Source: Devosia aurantiaca
GTDB taxonomy: Bacteria > Pseudomonadota > Alphaproteobacteria > Rhizobiales > Devosiaceae
NCBI RefSeq assembly: GCF_011058215.1
Contig: NZ_JAALFG010000002.1
Span: 930,001 to 994,000 of the forward strand
DNA length: 64,000 bases
Direction of reading: 5' to 3'
In this document: positions 1 to 9,712 of the stretch, piece by piece
Layout: every line of letters starts with the position of its first letter
How positions within the stretch are numbered: the stretch's first letter is position 1
Program-made: the position numbers and the translations under genes
The notes under the pieces: model-generated
What the model was told of the DNA's origin: nothing
What the model saw: the letters and a program-made list of their open reading frames with translations, nothing else
Database searches by the model: none

Positions 1-140
1 TCGCCGGCCTTCTTGGGGTTCACGCCGCCCACCATCTGAGTGCCGTAATAGGCGAGCGCCTGTTCCGTGTGGAAGGTGCCGGTCTTGCCGGTCAGACCCT
101 GCACGAGAACCTTGGTGTCTTTGTTGACGAGAATAGACAT
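1..140 (-). CDS. sucD: Succinyl-CoA synthetase alpha subunit, N-terminal fragment (cut by window edge)
   Basis: Only the first 46 codons are present; the gene runs off the left edge of the window. The product is the CoA- and NAD-type-fold subunit of succinyl-CoA synthetase, which makes ATP or GTP from succinyl-CoA in the TCA cycle. The visible start ([18 protein letters not shown], then [15 protein letters not shown]) is the typical SucD N-terminus with the nucleotide-fold glycine turn. It lies 24 bases downstream of sucC on the same strand, the usual sucCD operon order, so the two subunits should be co-translated. Identity is secure despite the truncation. Confidence 0.95.
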   Translation of the reverse strand, partial: MSILVNKDTKVLVQGLTGKTGTFHTEQALAYYGTQMVGGVNPKKAG

Positions 141-164
141 TGGGTTTCTTTCTTCTGGCGGGTC

Positions 165-1364
165 TTAGGCAGCTTTGCCGACGGCAGCGACGATCTTCTG
201 CGCGGCATCGTCGAGGTCGTCGGCGGAAATGACGTCGAGGCCCGAATTGTCGAGGATGGCCTTGCCTTCCTTGACATTGGTGCCTTCGAGGCGGACGACC
301 AGCGGCACTTCGAGGCCGACTTCCTTGACCGCAGCGATCACGCCTTCGGCGATCACGTCGCAGCGCATGATACCGCCGAAGATGTTGACCAGAATGCCCT
401 TCACGGCCGGATCGGCAGTGATGATCTTGAACGCCGCGGTGACCTTTTCCTTGGAAGCACCGCCACCAACGTCGAGGAAGTTGGCAGGCTCGGCGCCATA
501 GAGCTTGATGATGTCCATGGTGGACATGGCAAGGCCCGCGCCATTGACCATGCAGCCGATATTGCCGTCGAGCGCCACATAGGCGAGGTCGTATTTGGAC
601 GCCTCGATTTCCTTGGCATCTTCTTCGGTCAAGTCGCGCAGTGGCTTGAGCTCTTCATGGCGGAAGGCGGCATTGTTGTCGAAGCTCACCTTGGCGTCGA
701 GGACGCGCAGTCGACCGTCGGTCATGACGATCAACGGGTTCACTTCGAGGAGGCTCATGTCCTTTTCGGTGAAGGCCTTGTAGAGGATCGGGAACAGGGT
801 CTTGGCGTCGTCGGCGGCAGCGCCGTCCAGCGCCAGGGCGCCGTTGATCTTGGCGACATCGGCGTCGGTGACGCCGGCGCTCGGATCGATGGCGACAGTG
901 ATGATCTTGTCGGGCGTGTGCTCGGCCACGGCCTCGATGTCCATGCCACCTTCGGTCGAGACCACGAAGCTCACGCGCGAGGTGGCGCGATCGACGAGGA
1001 GCGAGCAGTAGAGTTCGCGCGCGATGTCGGCGCCGTCTTCGATATAAAGGCGGTTGACCTGCTTGCCGGCATCGCCGGTCTGCTTGGTCACGAGCGTATT
1101 GCCCAGCATTTCGCGGGCGTTGGTGACCACATCCTCGACCGAACGCGCGAGGCGCACGCCGCCCTTGGCATCGGCGCCCAGTTCCTTGAACTTGCCCTTG
1201 CCGCGGCCGCCGGCATGGATCTGCGACTTGACCACGTAAAGCGGGCCGGGCAGCTTTTTCGCCGCAGCTTCAGCCTCGTCGGCCGAGGTGATGGCAACGC
1301 CTTCGGCAACCGGCGCGCCATAGCTCTTCAAGAGCTCTTTGGCCTGGTGTTCATGGATGTTCAT
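165..1364 (-). CDS. sucC: Succinyl-CoA synthetase beta subunit (ADP-forming)
   Basis: A 399-residue protein of normal family length. It is the ATP-grasp subunit of succinyl-CoA synthetase and pairs with SucD in the TCA cycle in the cytoplasm. The N-terminus [19 protein letters not shown] is the family hallmark. The ATP-grasp region follows ([17 protein letters not shown]), and the C-terminal ligase domain contains GGGASKEKV and [13 protein letters not shown]. The gene follows mdh on the same strand and precedes sucD. A hairpin at 1423-1445 separates it from mdh, so part of the mdh transcript may stop before it. The reading frame is intact. Confidence 0.97.
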   Translation of the reverse strand: MNIHEHQAKELLKSYGAPVAEGVAITSADEAEAAAKKLPGPLYVVKSQIHAGGRGKGKFKELGADAKGGVRLARSVEDVVTNAREMLGNTLVTKQTGDAGKQVNRLYIEDGADIARELYCSLLVDRATSRVSFVVSTEGGMDIEAVAEHTPDKIITVAIDPSAGVTDADVAKINGALALDGAAADDAKTLFPILYKAFTEKDMSLLEVNPLIVMTDGRLRVLDAKVSFDNNAAFRHEELKPLRDLTEEDAKEIEASKYDLAYVALDGNIGCMVNGAGLAMSTMDIIKLYGAEPANFLDVGGGASKEKVTAAFKIITADPAVKGILVNIFGGIMRCDVIAEGVIAAVKEVGLEVPLVVRLEGTNVKEGKAILDNSGLDVISADDLDDAAQKIVAAVGKAA

Positions 1365-1422
1365 TCAAATCCCCTTGGGTGGGCAGTCGCAACCGGACGT
1401 TTCTGGAGGCCGGAAAGGAAGA

Positions 1423-1445
1423 AGCCGCTGGCGAAACCAGCGGCT
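1423..1445 (-). terminator. Hairpin between mdh and sucC
   Basis: A 9-bp perfect stem (AGCCGCTGG / CCAGCGGCT) with a 5-base loop lies just after the mdh stop. In the direction of transcription it is followed by a pyrimidine-rich stretch (TTCTTCCTTTCC), not a pure T run. It could be a partial terminator or an mRNA-processing hairpin between mdh and sucCD. Confidence 0.55.
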
Positions 1446-1454
1446 CGGAATGCG

Positions 1455-2423
<969 letters not shown>

Positions 2424-2551
2424 TCATCCCGTAACTGCGTTGAATTGGCGCACCTCTTAACCTTGTCGGTGTTGAGGGGCAAGTGAACCCTTCGTCTTAA
2501 GGACCATTTGCCCCTTGCCAAAGAGCGATGGGGCAGTGCCGGACGGGCAAG

Positions 2552-3681
2552 TCAGACGGAAGTCGACACCGTTTCGCGCAAGCCCTTAGCCAGGTACTCT
2601 TCAGACTGCATCTCGGTGAGGCGCGATAAGGTGCGCTGAAATTCGAAGGCGGTCTTGTCGTCATCCCCCAGCTGCTCGAGCGGAACGGCAAAAGATGCGG
2701 CAAGCTTGACCCCACGATCGTAGAGGCTGTCGATCAGGAGGATGAAGCGTTTCGCCGCATCGGAGTTGGTGCGATCCATCTGCGGAATGGCATCGATCAG
2801 GATCGAGTCGAACTGATGCGCGATGCGAACGAAGTCGCGCGTACCAAGCGGCTTTTCGCAGAGGTCGGCGAAGCGGAAGCGGGCGGCGCCCATCGCCGTC
2901 AGCGGCACCGGGATCTGGCGGCCAATGCTTTCGACCACGCCGGGAGACCCCTGCTCTCCCCGGTCAAGCGCAGCCATAGCCGGTCCATGGCGGCGGTAAC
3001 GTCCGGGCCCGTGCCAAAGACATAAACCTGTTGGCCGGCAAATTTCAGCCGACGGTAATCCTGGGTAGAGGGCAGGTCGGCGACGACGGTTTGTTGTTTG
3101 AGGAGCGCGATAAACGGCAAAAATAGTTGCCGGTTGAGCCCATCCTTGTAGAGCCCGTCGGGCGGCACGTTCGAGGTCGCGACCAGGGTGACGCCGCCCG
3201 CAAAAAGCTTGCCGAACAGGCGGTCGAGCAACATGGCATTGGTGATGTCGTGGACGTGGAATTCATCGAGGCAAAGAAGGCGCAGACCCGATCGCAGGAT
3301 GGGCTTGACCACCGCTTCCACCGGATCGGCATCGTCCCCTTTCGCCGACTTGCGGAACGCAGCAATGCCGGCATGAACCTCGTCCATGAACTCGTGAAAA
3401 TGTACGCGCCGCTTTTCCGCAAATGGCACTGCGGCGAAAAAGAGGTCCATCAGCATGGTTTTGCCGCGCCCGACATCGCCAAAAAGGTAGAGACCAAGAA
3501 CCGGCTTGGGCTTGTCGAAGAAGCTGAGGAGGCCCGTCCGGGGCTTGTGGGCAAGAAGATCGGCCAGCACGCGGTCGAGCTCGGCGGCGGCATCACGCTG
3601 GGCTGGGTCAGGCGTCAGCGCGCCGCGGGCAACCAGATCGTCATAAGCGGCGCGGACGGCTTGCTGTTTTGAACCGGCCAA
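2552..3681 (-). CDS. zapE: Cell division ATPase ZapE/AFG1 (frame broken once, probably a sequencing error)
   Basis: An AFG1/ZapE family AAA-type ATPase of about 376 residues, known to act on the divisome and in oxidative or anaerobic stress. The Walker A motif (GDVGRGKTMLMDLF) and Walker B motif (LLCLDEFHVHD) are intact in the first part, 3681 to about 2960. The C-terminal part (GRQIPVPL, RFADLCEKPLGTRDF, LLIDSLYDRGVKL) is in another frame. Adding one G to the four-base run at 2958-2961 joins the two halves into a continuous family-like sequence (LTGGEQGSPGVVE). The gene therefore looks functional and the break artefactual. It lies upstream of mdh on the same strand. Confidence 0.88.
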
Positions 3682-3683
3682 GA

Positions 3684-3780
3684 AGAGACCTCATCCTGAG
3701 CCTGTCGAAGGACGAGGGCGGGAACACGATAGCTTCACGCGCTCGACCTCGTGGTTCGACAGGCTCACCATGAGGTCTCT
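3684..3780. repeat. Dispersed palindromic repeat, family A, paired arms
   Basis: Two inverted arms of about 34 bases start with AGAGACCTCATCCTGAGCC and end with the near-complement TCACCATGAGGTCTCT. The core GTCGAAGGACGAGG / CCTCGTGGTTCGAC lies inside. Related copies occur at 19986-20074, 33140-33256 and, as a single arm, 48948-48989. All are intergenic, which fits a REP/BIME-like element. Confidence 0.8.
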
Positions 3781-3825
3781 GGGACATGCGCGAAGAGCTA
3801 TTGGACGTCAACAGCCGCAAAGAAA

Positions 3826-3848
3826 AAGCCGGCCCATCGGACCGGCTT
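3826..3848 (-). terminator. Rho-independent terminator of the Omp19-like lipoprotein gene
   Basis: A 10-bp GC-rich stem (AAGCCGGTCC / GGGCCGGCTT, one G-T pair) with a 3-base loop is followed on the minus strand by TTTTTCTTT. It lies 9 bases after the lipoprotein stop codon. Confidence 0.85.
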
Positions 3849-3857
3849 CTTCAATTC

Positions 3858-4505
3858 TTAGCGGGCCATCGAAACGGCCTGGCCGCCGCTGATGGTGCCG
3901 ATGTAGCGGCCTGAGCTCGGGGCAAGGAAGGCAGCGATATTGCCGTTATCATCATAAAGCTGCAGCTGCGAACCGACCTGCTGCCAGCCGGTGACCGACG
4001 CGATCTGCGGCACGGTGCAACCCGGAGCCGAGGCGCGGTAATAATTCGTGCCGGTCTTGGCCGTAAGCGGCAGGTTGAGGCGGCACGTTGCGCTGCCCGC
4101 CACCACGTTCCAGGCGCCTTCTGGACCCGAGGAAACGCCGGTCGCCATCGGTGCGCCCACCGTGGTGATCGAGCTGTTGCCCGAAATATTGGTGCCGACA
4201 GTGGTTGTGGTCGCGGCAACCTGGGTGCTGGAGCCGATCGGCGGCAGGCTCGACGTGGACGAGACTTGCCCACCCAGAACCGGATTGCCGGAAAGGCCCG
4301 GAGCCGGCGTGCCGGTTGCGCCGCCGAGGGGCGGCAAGGAGCCGGTCTGCACCGTGGAATTCGGAACTGCTGCTGCCTGGGGCGCTGTGCCGACGACATT
4401 GAGATTTGCCGTATTGGTCCGGCTCGTGGGCGAACAGGCGGCTACCAGAAGGGCAATGGCCGCCAGGCCCGCGATGGATGAAGCGCCGCGCTTCCAATCC
4501 TGCAT
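3858..4505 (-). CDS. Omp19-like lipoprotein with AprI/Inh protease-inhibitor domain
   Basis: A 215-residue predicted lipoprotein. The N-terminus has a hydrophobic signal with the lipobox LLVAAC, so the mature protein starts at the cysteine near residue 24. A long low-complexity linker rich in Thr, Gly, Ser and Pro follows (residues 30-125). The C-terminal domain (GAWNVVAGSATCRLNLPL ... GWQQVGSQLQLYDDNGN ... YIGTISGGQAVSMAR) is the beta-barrel AprI/Inh metalloprotease-inhibitor fold seen in Brucella Omp19. Two cysteines (CRL, GCTV) may form the family disulfide. It is probably anchored in the outer membrane. It stands alone, with its own terminator. Confidence 0.85.
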   Translation of the reverse strand: MQDWKRGASSIAGLAAIALLVAACSPTSRTNTANLNVVGTAPQAAAVPNSTVQTGSLPPLGGATGTPAPGLSGNPVLGGQVSSTSSLPPIGSSTQVAATTTTVGTNISGNSSITTVGAPMATGVSSGPEGAWNVVAGSATCRLNLPLTAKTGTNYYRASAPGCTVPQIASVTGWQQVGSQLQLYDDNGNIAAFLAPSSGRYIGTISGGQAVSMAR

Positions 4506-4610
4506 TGATCACTCCTGCCATCAAAGGCTTAAGGGACATTAACACTTGTGGCAGCATATAACGCGAGGCCGCTGCCAGGTTCAACCGCCCATCCCGCAAT
4601 CGTGGCCGTC

Positions 4611-4862
4611 TCACACCATTGTGGCCGGATTAGGGGCCGGCGGCTCCATATTCTTCAAGAGATCACCCACGAGAAGGGTTGCATCCGCCACCTCCTCTTC
4701 CGGCACCTCGATGGTGAAGCCATCCGGACCAAACAGGTTTGGCACCCCCGGCAGCCCGCCTTCGCGCAGATCGAGCGGATGAAAGCCATGCGCCCGCAGG
4801 GCAACAAGCAGCACGCGGGCAACGGAAGTGTCGCGAACCTGGGCGACGGGGGCAAAGCGCAT
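4611..4862 (-). CDS. DUF2007-like small protein
   Basis: An 83-residue cytoplasmic protein. I chose the start at 4862 because AAGGAGA sits five bases upstream; a longer frame from 4895 has no such site. The sequence (VARVLLVALRAHGFHPLDL, LPGVPNLFGPDGFTIEVPEEEVADATLLVGDLL) resembles the DUF2007 'putative signal transducing protein' fold, a short beta-alpha-beta domain related to PII-like proteins. No function is known for this family. It is flanked by a lipoprotein gene and a divergently oriented transporter operon, and shares no obvious operon. Confidence 0.7.
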   Translation of the reverse strand: MRFAPVAQVRDTSVARVLLVALRAHGFHPLDLREGGLPGVPNLFGPDGFTIEVPEEEVADATLLVGDLLKNMEPPAPNPATMV

Positions 4863-5106
4863 GAAGTCTCCTTGAGTTGAAACGATGGTGGGCAAGCTTC
4901 AGCAAAAGTGCAAGTCGTTCAAATGCAGGTAGCCGGTCCCCCGCCTCGGTCGCTTAAGGGGAGGTGGCCACCGATGCGAAGGGGCAAGGTCGACATCTCA
5001 GGAAAACACAGCCGCGTGCATGGCTTGCCAAGCTGTCACTGAAATGTTGCATTAAACCAAAGCGATGCCAGCCGATTTGCGGCACGCGGGTCCGCCGGGA
5101 GACGCC

Positions 5107-6210
5107 ATGGGCGCCTATATCATCCGCCGTATTTTGCTGATGATCCCGACCGTCTTCGGCATCATGGCGGTGTCGTTCCTGATCACCCAGTTCGCCCCCG
5201 GAGGCCCGGTCGAACAGGCTTTGGCCAATCTTTCGGGCCAGAACGTATCGCTGACCGAACGCGTGACCGGCGGCGCAAGCGGCGATCTGGGAGGCGTGCA
5301 GCAAGCTCCAACCGGCGAAAGCCGCTCGACGTATCGCGGCAGCCAGGGGCTTCCACCCGAACTCGTCGACCGCATCGAGCGCCAGTTCGGCTTCGACAAG
5401 CCGCCGCTCGAGCGCTTCTTTTCGATGATCGGCAATTACCTGCGCTTCGATTTCGGCGAGAGCTATTTCCGCGACATCTCGGTCATCGACCTCGTGCTCG
5501 AAAAAATGCCGGTCTCGATCTCGCTCGGCCTCTGGATGACGCTGATCGCCTACGGCATCTCCATTCCGCTCGGCATCGCCAAGGCCGTACGGGATGGCTC
5601 CCGCTTCGATGTTTGGACCTCGACGGTCATCATCATCGGCTATGCCGTGCCCGGCTTCCTGGTCGCCATCGCCCTGATCGTGCTTTTGGCCGGCGGCTCC
5701 TTCTGGCAGATTTTTCCGCTGCGCGGCCTCACCTCGCCCGGCTGGGCCGCTTTTCCCTGGTGGCGGCAGATCCTCGATTATTTCTGGCACCTGGTCCTGC
5801 CCATCATCGCCATGGGCCTCGGCGCCTTTGCCACCGCGACGCTCCTCACCAAGAATTCCTTTCTCGACGAGATCGGCAAGCAATATGTCACCACCGCGCG
5901 CGCCAAAGGCTTGAGCGAAACGCAGGTGCTCTATCGCCACGTCTTCCGCAACGCCATGATGCTGGTGATCGCCGGCTTCCCTGGAGCCTTCGTCGGCGTC
6001 TTCTTCGGCGGCTCGCTTCTGATCGAAACCATCTTCTCCCTCGATGGTCTGGGCTTGCTCGGCTTCGAAGCCGTCGCCAACCGCGATTATCCGGTGGTCT
6101 TTGCCACACTCTACATCTTCTCCCTGCTCGGCCTGATCATCGGACTCGTCTCCGACCTTGCCTATATGTGGGTCGATCCGCGGCTCGATTTCGAAAGCCG
6201 CGACGTATGA
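5107..6210 (+). CDS. yejB: ABC transporter permease, YejB type
   Basis: A 367-residue inner-membrane permease of the dipeptide/oligopeptide (DppB) superfamily, closest in layout to YejB of the microcin C and oligopeptide importer. The start MGAYIIRRILLMIPTVFGI gives the first membrane helix. A periplasmic loop rich in Gly and Ser (residues 45-95) carries the YejB-type insertion. The C-terminal half has the EAA loop (YVTTARAKGLSETQVLYRHVFRNA). It is the first gene of the operon: the stop codon overlaps the yejE start (ATGA). The ATG at 5107 has GGGAGA upstream. Confidence 0.9.
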   Translation: MGAYIIRRILLMIPTVFGIMAVSFLITQFAPGGPVEQALANLSGQNVSLTERVTGGASGDLGGVQQAPTGESRSTYRGSQGLPPELVDRIERQFGFDKPPLERFFSMIGNYLRFDFGESYFRDISVIDLVLEKMPVSISLGLWMTLIAYGISIPLGIAKAVRDGSRFDVWTSTVIIIGYAVPGFLVAIALIVLLAGGSFWQIFPLRGLTSPGWAAFPWWRQILDYFWHLVLPIIAMGLGAFATATLLTKNSFLDEIGKQYVTTARAKGLSETQVLYRHVFRNAMMLVIAGFPGAFVGVFFGGSLLIETIFSLDGLGLLGFEAVANRDYPVVFATLYIFSLLGLIIGLVSDLAYMWVDPRLDFESRDV

Positions 6211-7301
6211 CGCTTTCCGCGCTCAATCGCCGGCGCCTCGCCAATTTCCGCGCCAACAAGCGCGGCTGGTGGAGCTTCTGGATCTTTCTCGTGCTGTTCG
6301 TCCTGACCTTGGGCGCCGAGTTCATCGTCAACGATCGGCCGATCCTCGTCTCCTATAATGGGGAACTGCTGTTTCCCGCCTTTGTGGACTATCCGGAATC
6401 GACCTTTGGCGGCTTTCTCGCTGAGACCAACTACCGTGATCCATTCATCGCCGACGAGATCGCCGCCAAGGGCTGGGCCCTTTGGCCACCGGTCCGCTTC
6501 TCCTATGGCACGGTCGATGGCTATGTGAGCTTTCCGGGTGCCAATCCACCAAGCTGGCTTCTGACCCGCGAAATCTTCTGCCAGCGCTATCCCCAAGGCA
6601 GTGCCGACCCGAACTGCCACGCCGGCAACTTCCATTACCTGGGCACCGACGATCGCGGCCGCGATGTACTGGCGCGCCTGATCTACGGCTTTCGCATCTC
6701 GGTGCTTTTCGGCTTCATCCTCACCATCATCTCGTCCGTGGTCGGGGTCGTCGCCGGTGCGGTGCAGGGCTATTTCGGCGGCTGGGTCGATCTTATCGCG
6801 CAGCGATTGATCGAGATCTGGACCTCGGTTCCGGCGCTCTACCTGCTTCTGATTATCTCTTCGGTCATCGCCCCCAGCTTCTGGGTGCTGCTCGGCATCC
6901 TGTTGCTCTTTTCCTGGGTGTCGCTGGTCGGCATCGTCCGCGCCGAGTTCCTGCGCGCCCGCAACTTCGAATATGTCACGGCCGCCAGGGCACTGGGTTT
7001 TTCAATCGCATGATCACATGTGGCGGCATCTCCTGCCCAACGCCATGGTCGCGACCCTTACATTCATGCCCTTTATCCTCTCGGGCTCGGTCGCAACCCT
7101 GACCTCGCTCGATTTCCTCGGCTTCGGCCTGCCCCCGGCTCCCCATCTCTCGGCGAGCTCCTCGCGCAAGGCAAAAACAACCTCCAGGCCCCCTGGCTCG
7201 GCCTCACCGGCTTTTTCACTATCGCCATCATGATGACCCTCCTCGTCTTCATCGGCGAAGCCGTCCGCGACGCCTTCGATCCCCGAAAGACGTTCCGATG
7301 A
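6207..7301 (+). CDS. yejE: ABC transporter permease, YejE type (two frame breaks, probably sequencing errors)
   Basis: The second permease of the YejABEF-like importer, about 364 residues. It starts inside the yejB stop (ATGA overlap). The N-terminal helix and a long periplasmic segment containing NFHYLGTDDRGRDVLARLIYG match YejE/DppC proteins. The frame breaks at the T run 6998-7002. A second break at the C/G runs 7132-7138 is repaired by one extra base, restoring GLPPGSPSLGELLAQ. The segments in the other frames (WRHLLPNAMVATLTFMPF and GKNNLQAPWLGLTGFF) continue the family consensus to the stop at 7301. I treat the gene as intact. Confidence 0.87.
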
Positions 7302-7335
7302 GTTATGCTATGCTCAGGGCTGAAGGAGACGTGCC

Positions 7336-7608
7336 ATGAACAGAATAGTGCGGCAGCATTATCCCGTCGAAAAGCTGCCTGAGGATTTGCGCGAGCATTT
7401 CCCGGACGCCGAGGCGGTGACGGTTTCAGTACTTTCCGAGCCAGCGCAGCCATTCATTCACTCTGGAGACAAGCCAAGACTCTCCCTAGACGAAACCTTC
7501 GCTAGGCTCAGATCAATACAGCAGCGTTCGATGGAGAACGGCGGTGGCGTGACCGCTGAAGAGGCTGTTCGACGAGTTCGCGAACTTCGAGATGAGTGGG
7601 GCGATTAG
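7336..7608 (+). CDS. Putative antitoxin paired with PIN-domain toxin
   Basis: A 90-residue protein with a strong ribosome site (AAGGAGA) eight bases before the ATG. The sequence contains an N-terminal segment VEKLPEDLREHFPDAEAVTVSVLSE and a C-terminal helix EEAVRRVRELRDEWGD. I do not recognise a classical AbrB or MazE motif. Its size, position directly upstream of a PIN-domain gene and a one-base stop/start overlap (TAGTG) mark it as the likely antitoxin. Such proteins bind and inhibit the toxin and repress their own promoter. The pair interrupts the yej transporter operon. Confidence 0.72.
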   Translation: MNRIVRQHYPVEKLPEDLREHFPDAEAVTVSVLSEPAQPFIHSGDKPRLSLDETFARLRSIQQRSMENGGGVTAEEAVRRVRELRDEWGD

Positions 7609-8072
7609 TGCCTTTGCATATATATCTCGACACCAACATCATCATTCGCATGTTTGAGGCCCGGGACCACGACGATGTGGCCAAGTACCTGCTAGATGTT
7701 TTGATAGCTTCGAACGCTTCAGCTCGAAGTTCCATTGTCACAAGCCAGCTGGCACTCGCTGAAGTCCTGGTCCATCCGATTCGAGATGGAAACCAAGAAC
7801 GGCAGGAAGATTATTTGTGGTTACTGGGCGAGCACAACGCTTGGATCGACACTGTGCCAATCCAAGCGAGCATTCTGATCGAGGCAGCGCGCCTTCGAGC
7901 AACTTCTAAGCTCAAGCTTCCTGATGCGATACACTTGGCAACAGCTACTCTCTATCAATGTGAGATTTTTCTAACTGAAGATTTAGACTTCAGAGCGGCA
8001 ACAAACATCGACGTTGTTAGACCTGACCAAGACGGACTAGCACAACTCTCTGCTCGTCTCGAATTTCGATGA
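7608..8072 (+). CDS. PIN-domain ribonuclease toxin (VapC-like)
   Basis: A 154-residue PIN-domain protein, predicted Mg-dependent RNase. Four acidic residues at the expected positions are visible: D in IYLDTNIIIR near the start, E in LALAEVL, D in KLPDAIHLATA and D in FLTEDLDF. I chose the GTG at 7608, whose first base is the last base of the antitoxin stop; a GTG at 7596 would add four residues. The stop overlaps the yejF start (ATGA at 8069-8072), so the toxin is translationally coupled to a transporter ATPase. The module lies inside a transporter operon, which suggests a precise insertion. Confidence 0.85.
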   Translation: MPLHIYLDTNIIIRMFEARDHDDVAKYLLDVLIASNASARSSIVTSQLALAEVLVHPIRDGNQERQEDYLWLLGEHNAWIDTVPIQASILIEAARLRATSKLKLPDAIHLATATLYQCEIFLTEDLDFRAATNIDVVRPDQDGLAQLSARLEFR

Positions 8073-9679
8073 CCGCGCTGCTCTCCGTCCGCGATCTCAC
8101 CATCCGTTTTGGCGCCTTCGAGGCGGTCAAGAGGGTGAGCTTCGACATTGCTCCTGGCGAAACCCTTGCGCTGGTGGGGGAGAGCGGGTCGGGCAAGTCG
8201 GTGACGGCGCTTTCGGTTCTAAAGCTCTTGCCGCCGTCGGCGTCGCTCAGCGGGCAAATCCTGCTCGATGGCAAGGACCTGGTTACGGCATCCGTTCAGC
8301 AGCTGCGGAGCGTCCGCGGCAATGGCGTGGGCATGATCTTCCAGGAGCCGCTGAGTTCGCTCAATCCCGTGCATACGGTTGGCCGGCAGATCGGCGAAAC
8401 CCTCGCGCTGCATCAGGGCCTGCGCAGCACGGCCGCGCGCAAGCGGGTTATTGAACTGCTCGATGCGGTCGGCATTTCCGACCCAGCCAGCAGGCTCGAC
8501 GACTATCCGCATCAGCTTTCCGGCGGACAGCGGCAGCGCGTCATGATCGCGATGGCACTGGCCAACGAGCCCAAGCTTCTGATCGCCGACGAACCGACCA
8601 CCGCCCTCGACGTGACGGTGCAGGCGCAGATCCTCGATCTGCTCAAGAAGCTGCAGCGCGACATGGGCATGGCGATGCTGTTCATCACCCATGACCTTAC
8701 CGTGGTGCGCAAGATCGCCGACCGGATCGCGGTGATGAACCGGGGCGAGATCGTCGAAACCGGGCCGGTGGAGACCATCTTCGGTGCGCCGCAGCACGCC
8801 TATACGAAACACCTCCTCGCCTCGGCACCGCGTGGCGAGCCGCCGACGCCTCCCGTCGATAGCTCTCCAATTCTTGAGACCAAGGACCTTAAGGTCTGGT
8901 TTCCGATCCGGCGCGGGCTGCTGCGGCGAACGGTGGGACACATCCGCGCCGTCGATGGCGTCGACCTTACCCTTAACCGCGGCGAAACGTTGGGCGTGGT
9001 GGGAGAAAGCGGCTCCGGCAAATCCTCGCTCGGCTACGCCCTCCTCCGCCTCATCCCTTCGACTGGGCGCATCGTCTTTCTGGGCCAGGATGTGCAGGTA
9101 CGCTCCTGGCGCAGCTTGCGGCCGCTGCGCAAGCATATGCAGATCGTCTTCCAGGACCCCTTCGGATCGCTCAGTCCGCGCCTGTCGGTCGGTGAGATCG
9201 TCGAAGAGGGCCTGCGGGTCCATATGCCCAAGCTGACCCAGCCCGAACGGGAAACCCGCGTCGGCGATGCCCTTCGCGAAGTAGGCCTCGATCCGGCCAC
9301 CGCCATCCGCTACCCGCATGAATTTTCCGGCGGCCAGCGCCAGCGCGTGGCCATCGCCCGGGCCCTTGTGCTGGAGCCCGACTTCCTGGTTCTGGACGAG
9401 CCGACTTCGGCGCTCGACGTCTCCATCCAGGCGCAGGTCATAGACCTTTTGCGGGCGGTGCAGGCGCGGCGCAATCTCAGCTATCTCTTCATCAGCCATG
9501 ACCTGCGCGTCGTGCGCGCCCTGGCGCATCGCCTAATCGTCATGCGCCACGGCGTTGTCGTCGAACAGGGCAAGAGCGCCGAGATCTTCGCCGCGCCGCA
9601 GCACGCCTATACAAGTGAACTCCTCACCGCTGCCTTCAGCAACAGCGCACCATTGTCGCCGCCACCCGATGCTGACTAG
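8069..9679 (+). CDS. yejF: Dual-domain ABC transporter ATPase, YejF type
   Basis: A 536-residue ATP-binding protein with two nucleotide-binding domains fused in tandem, as in YejF. Each half has a Walker A motif (GESGSGKS twice), a signature (LSGGQRQRV in the first, FSGGQRQRV in the second) and Walker B (LLIADEPT, LVLDEPT). It energises the YejB/YejE permeases for peptide import. Its ATG lies within the stop of the PIN toxin gene. Downstream is the binding protein, 33 bases away. The order here is B-E-toxin pair-F-A, unlike the usual A-B-E-F. Confidence 0.93.
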   Translation: MTALLSVRDLTIRFGAFEAVKRVSFDIAPGETLALVGESGSGKSVTALSVLKLLPPSASLSGQILLDGKDLVTASVQQLRSVRGNGVGMIFQEPLSSLNPVHTVGRQIGETLALHQGLRSTAARKRVIELLDAVGISDPASRLDDYPHQLSGGQRQRVMIAMALANEPKLLIADEPTTALDVTVQAQILDLLKKLQRDMGMAMLFITHDLTVVRKIADRIAVMNRGEIVETGPVETIFGAPQHAYTKHLLASAPRGEPPTPPVDSSPILETKDLKVWFPIRRGLLRRTVGHIRAVDGVDLTLNRGETLGVVGESGSGKSSLGYALLRLIPSTGRIVFLGQDVQVRSWRSLRPLRKHMQIVFQDPFGSLSPRLSVGEIVEEGLRVHMPKLTQPERETRVGDALREVGLDPATAIRYPHEFSGGQRQRVAIARALVLEPDFLVLDEPTSALDVSIQAQVIDLLRAVQARRNLSYLFISHDLRVVRALAHRLIVMRHGVVVEQGKSAEIFAAPQHAYTSELLTAAFSNSAPLSPPPDAD

Positions 9680-9712
9680 ACTGACGCCAACCACCATTCA
9701 GGAGCCGTCATC

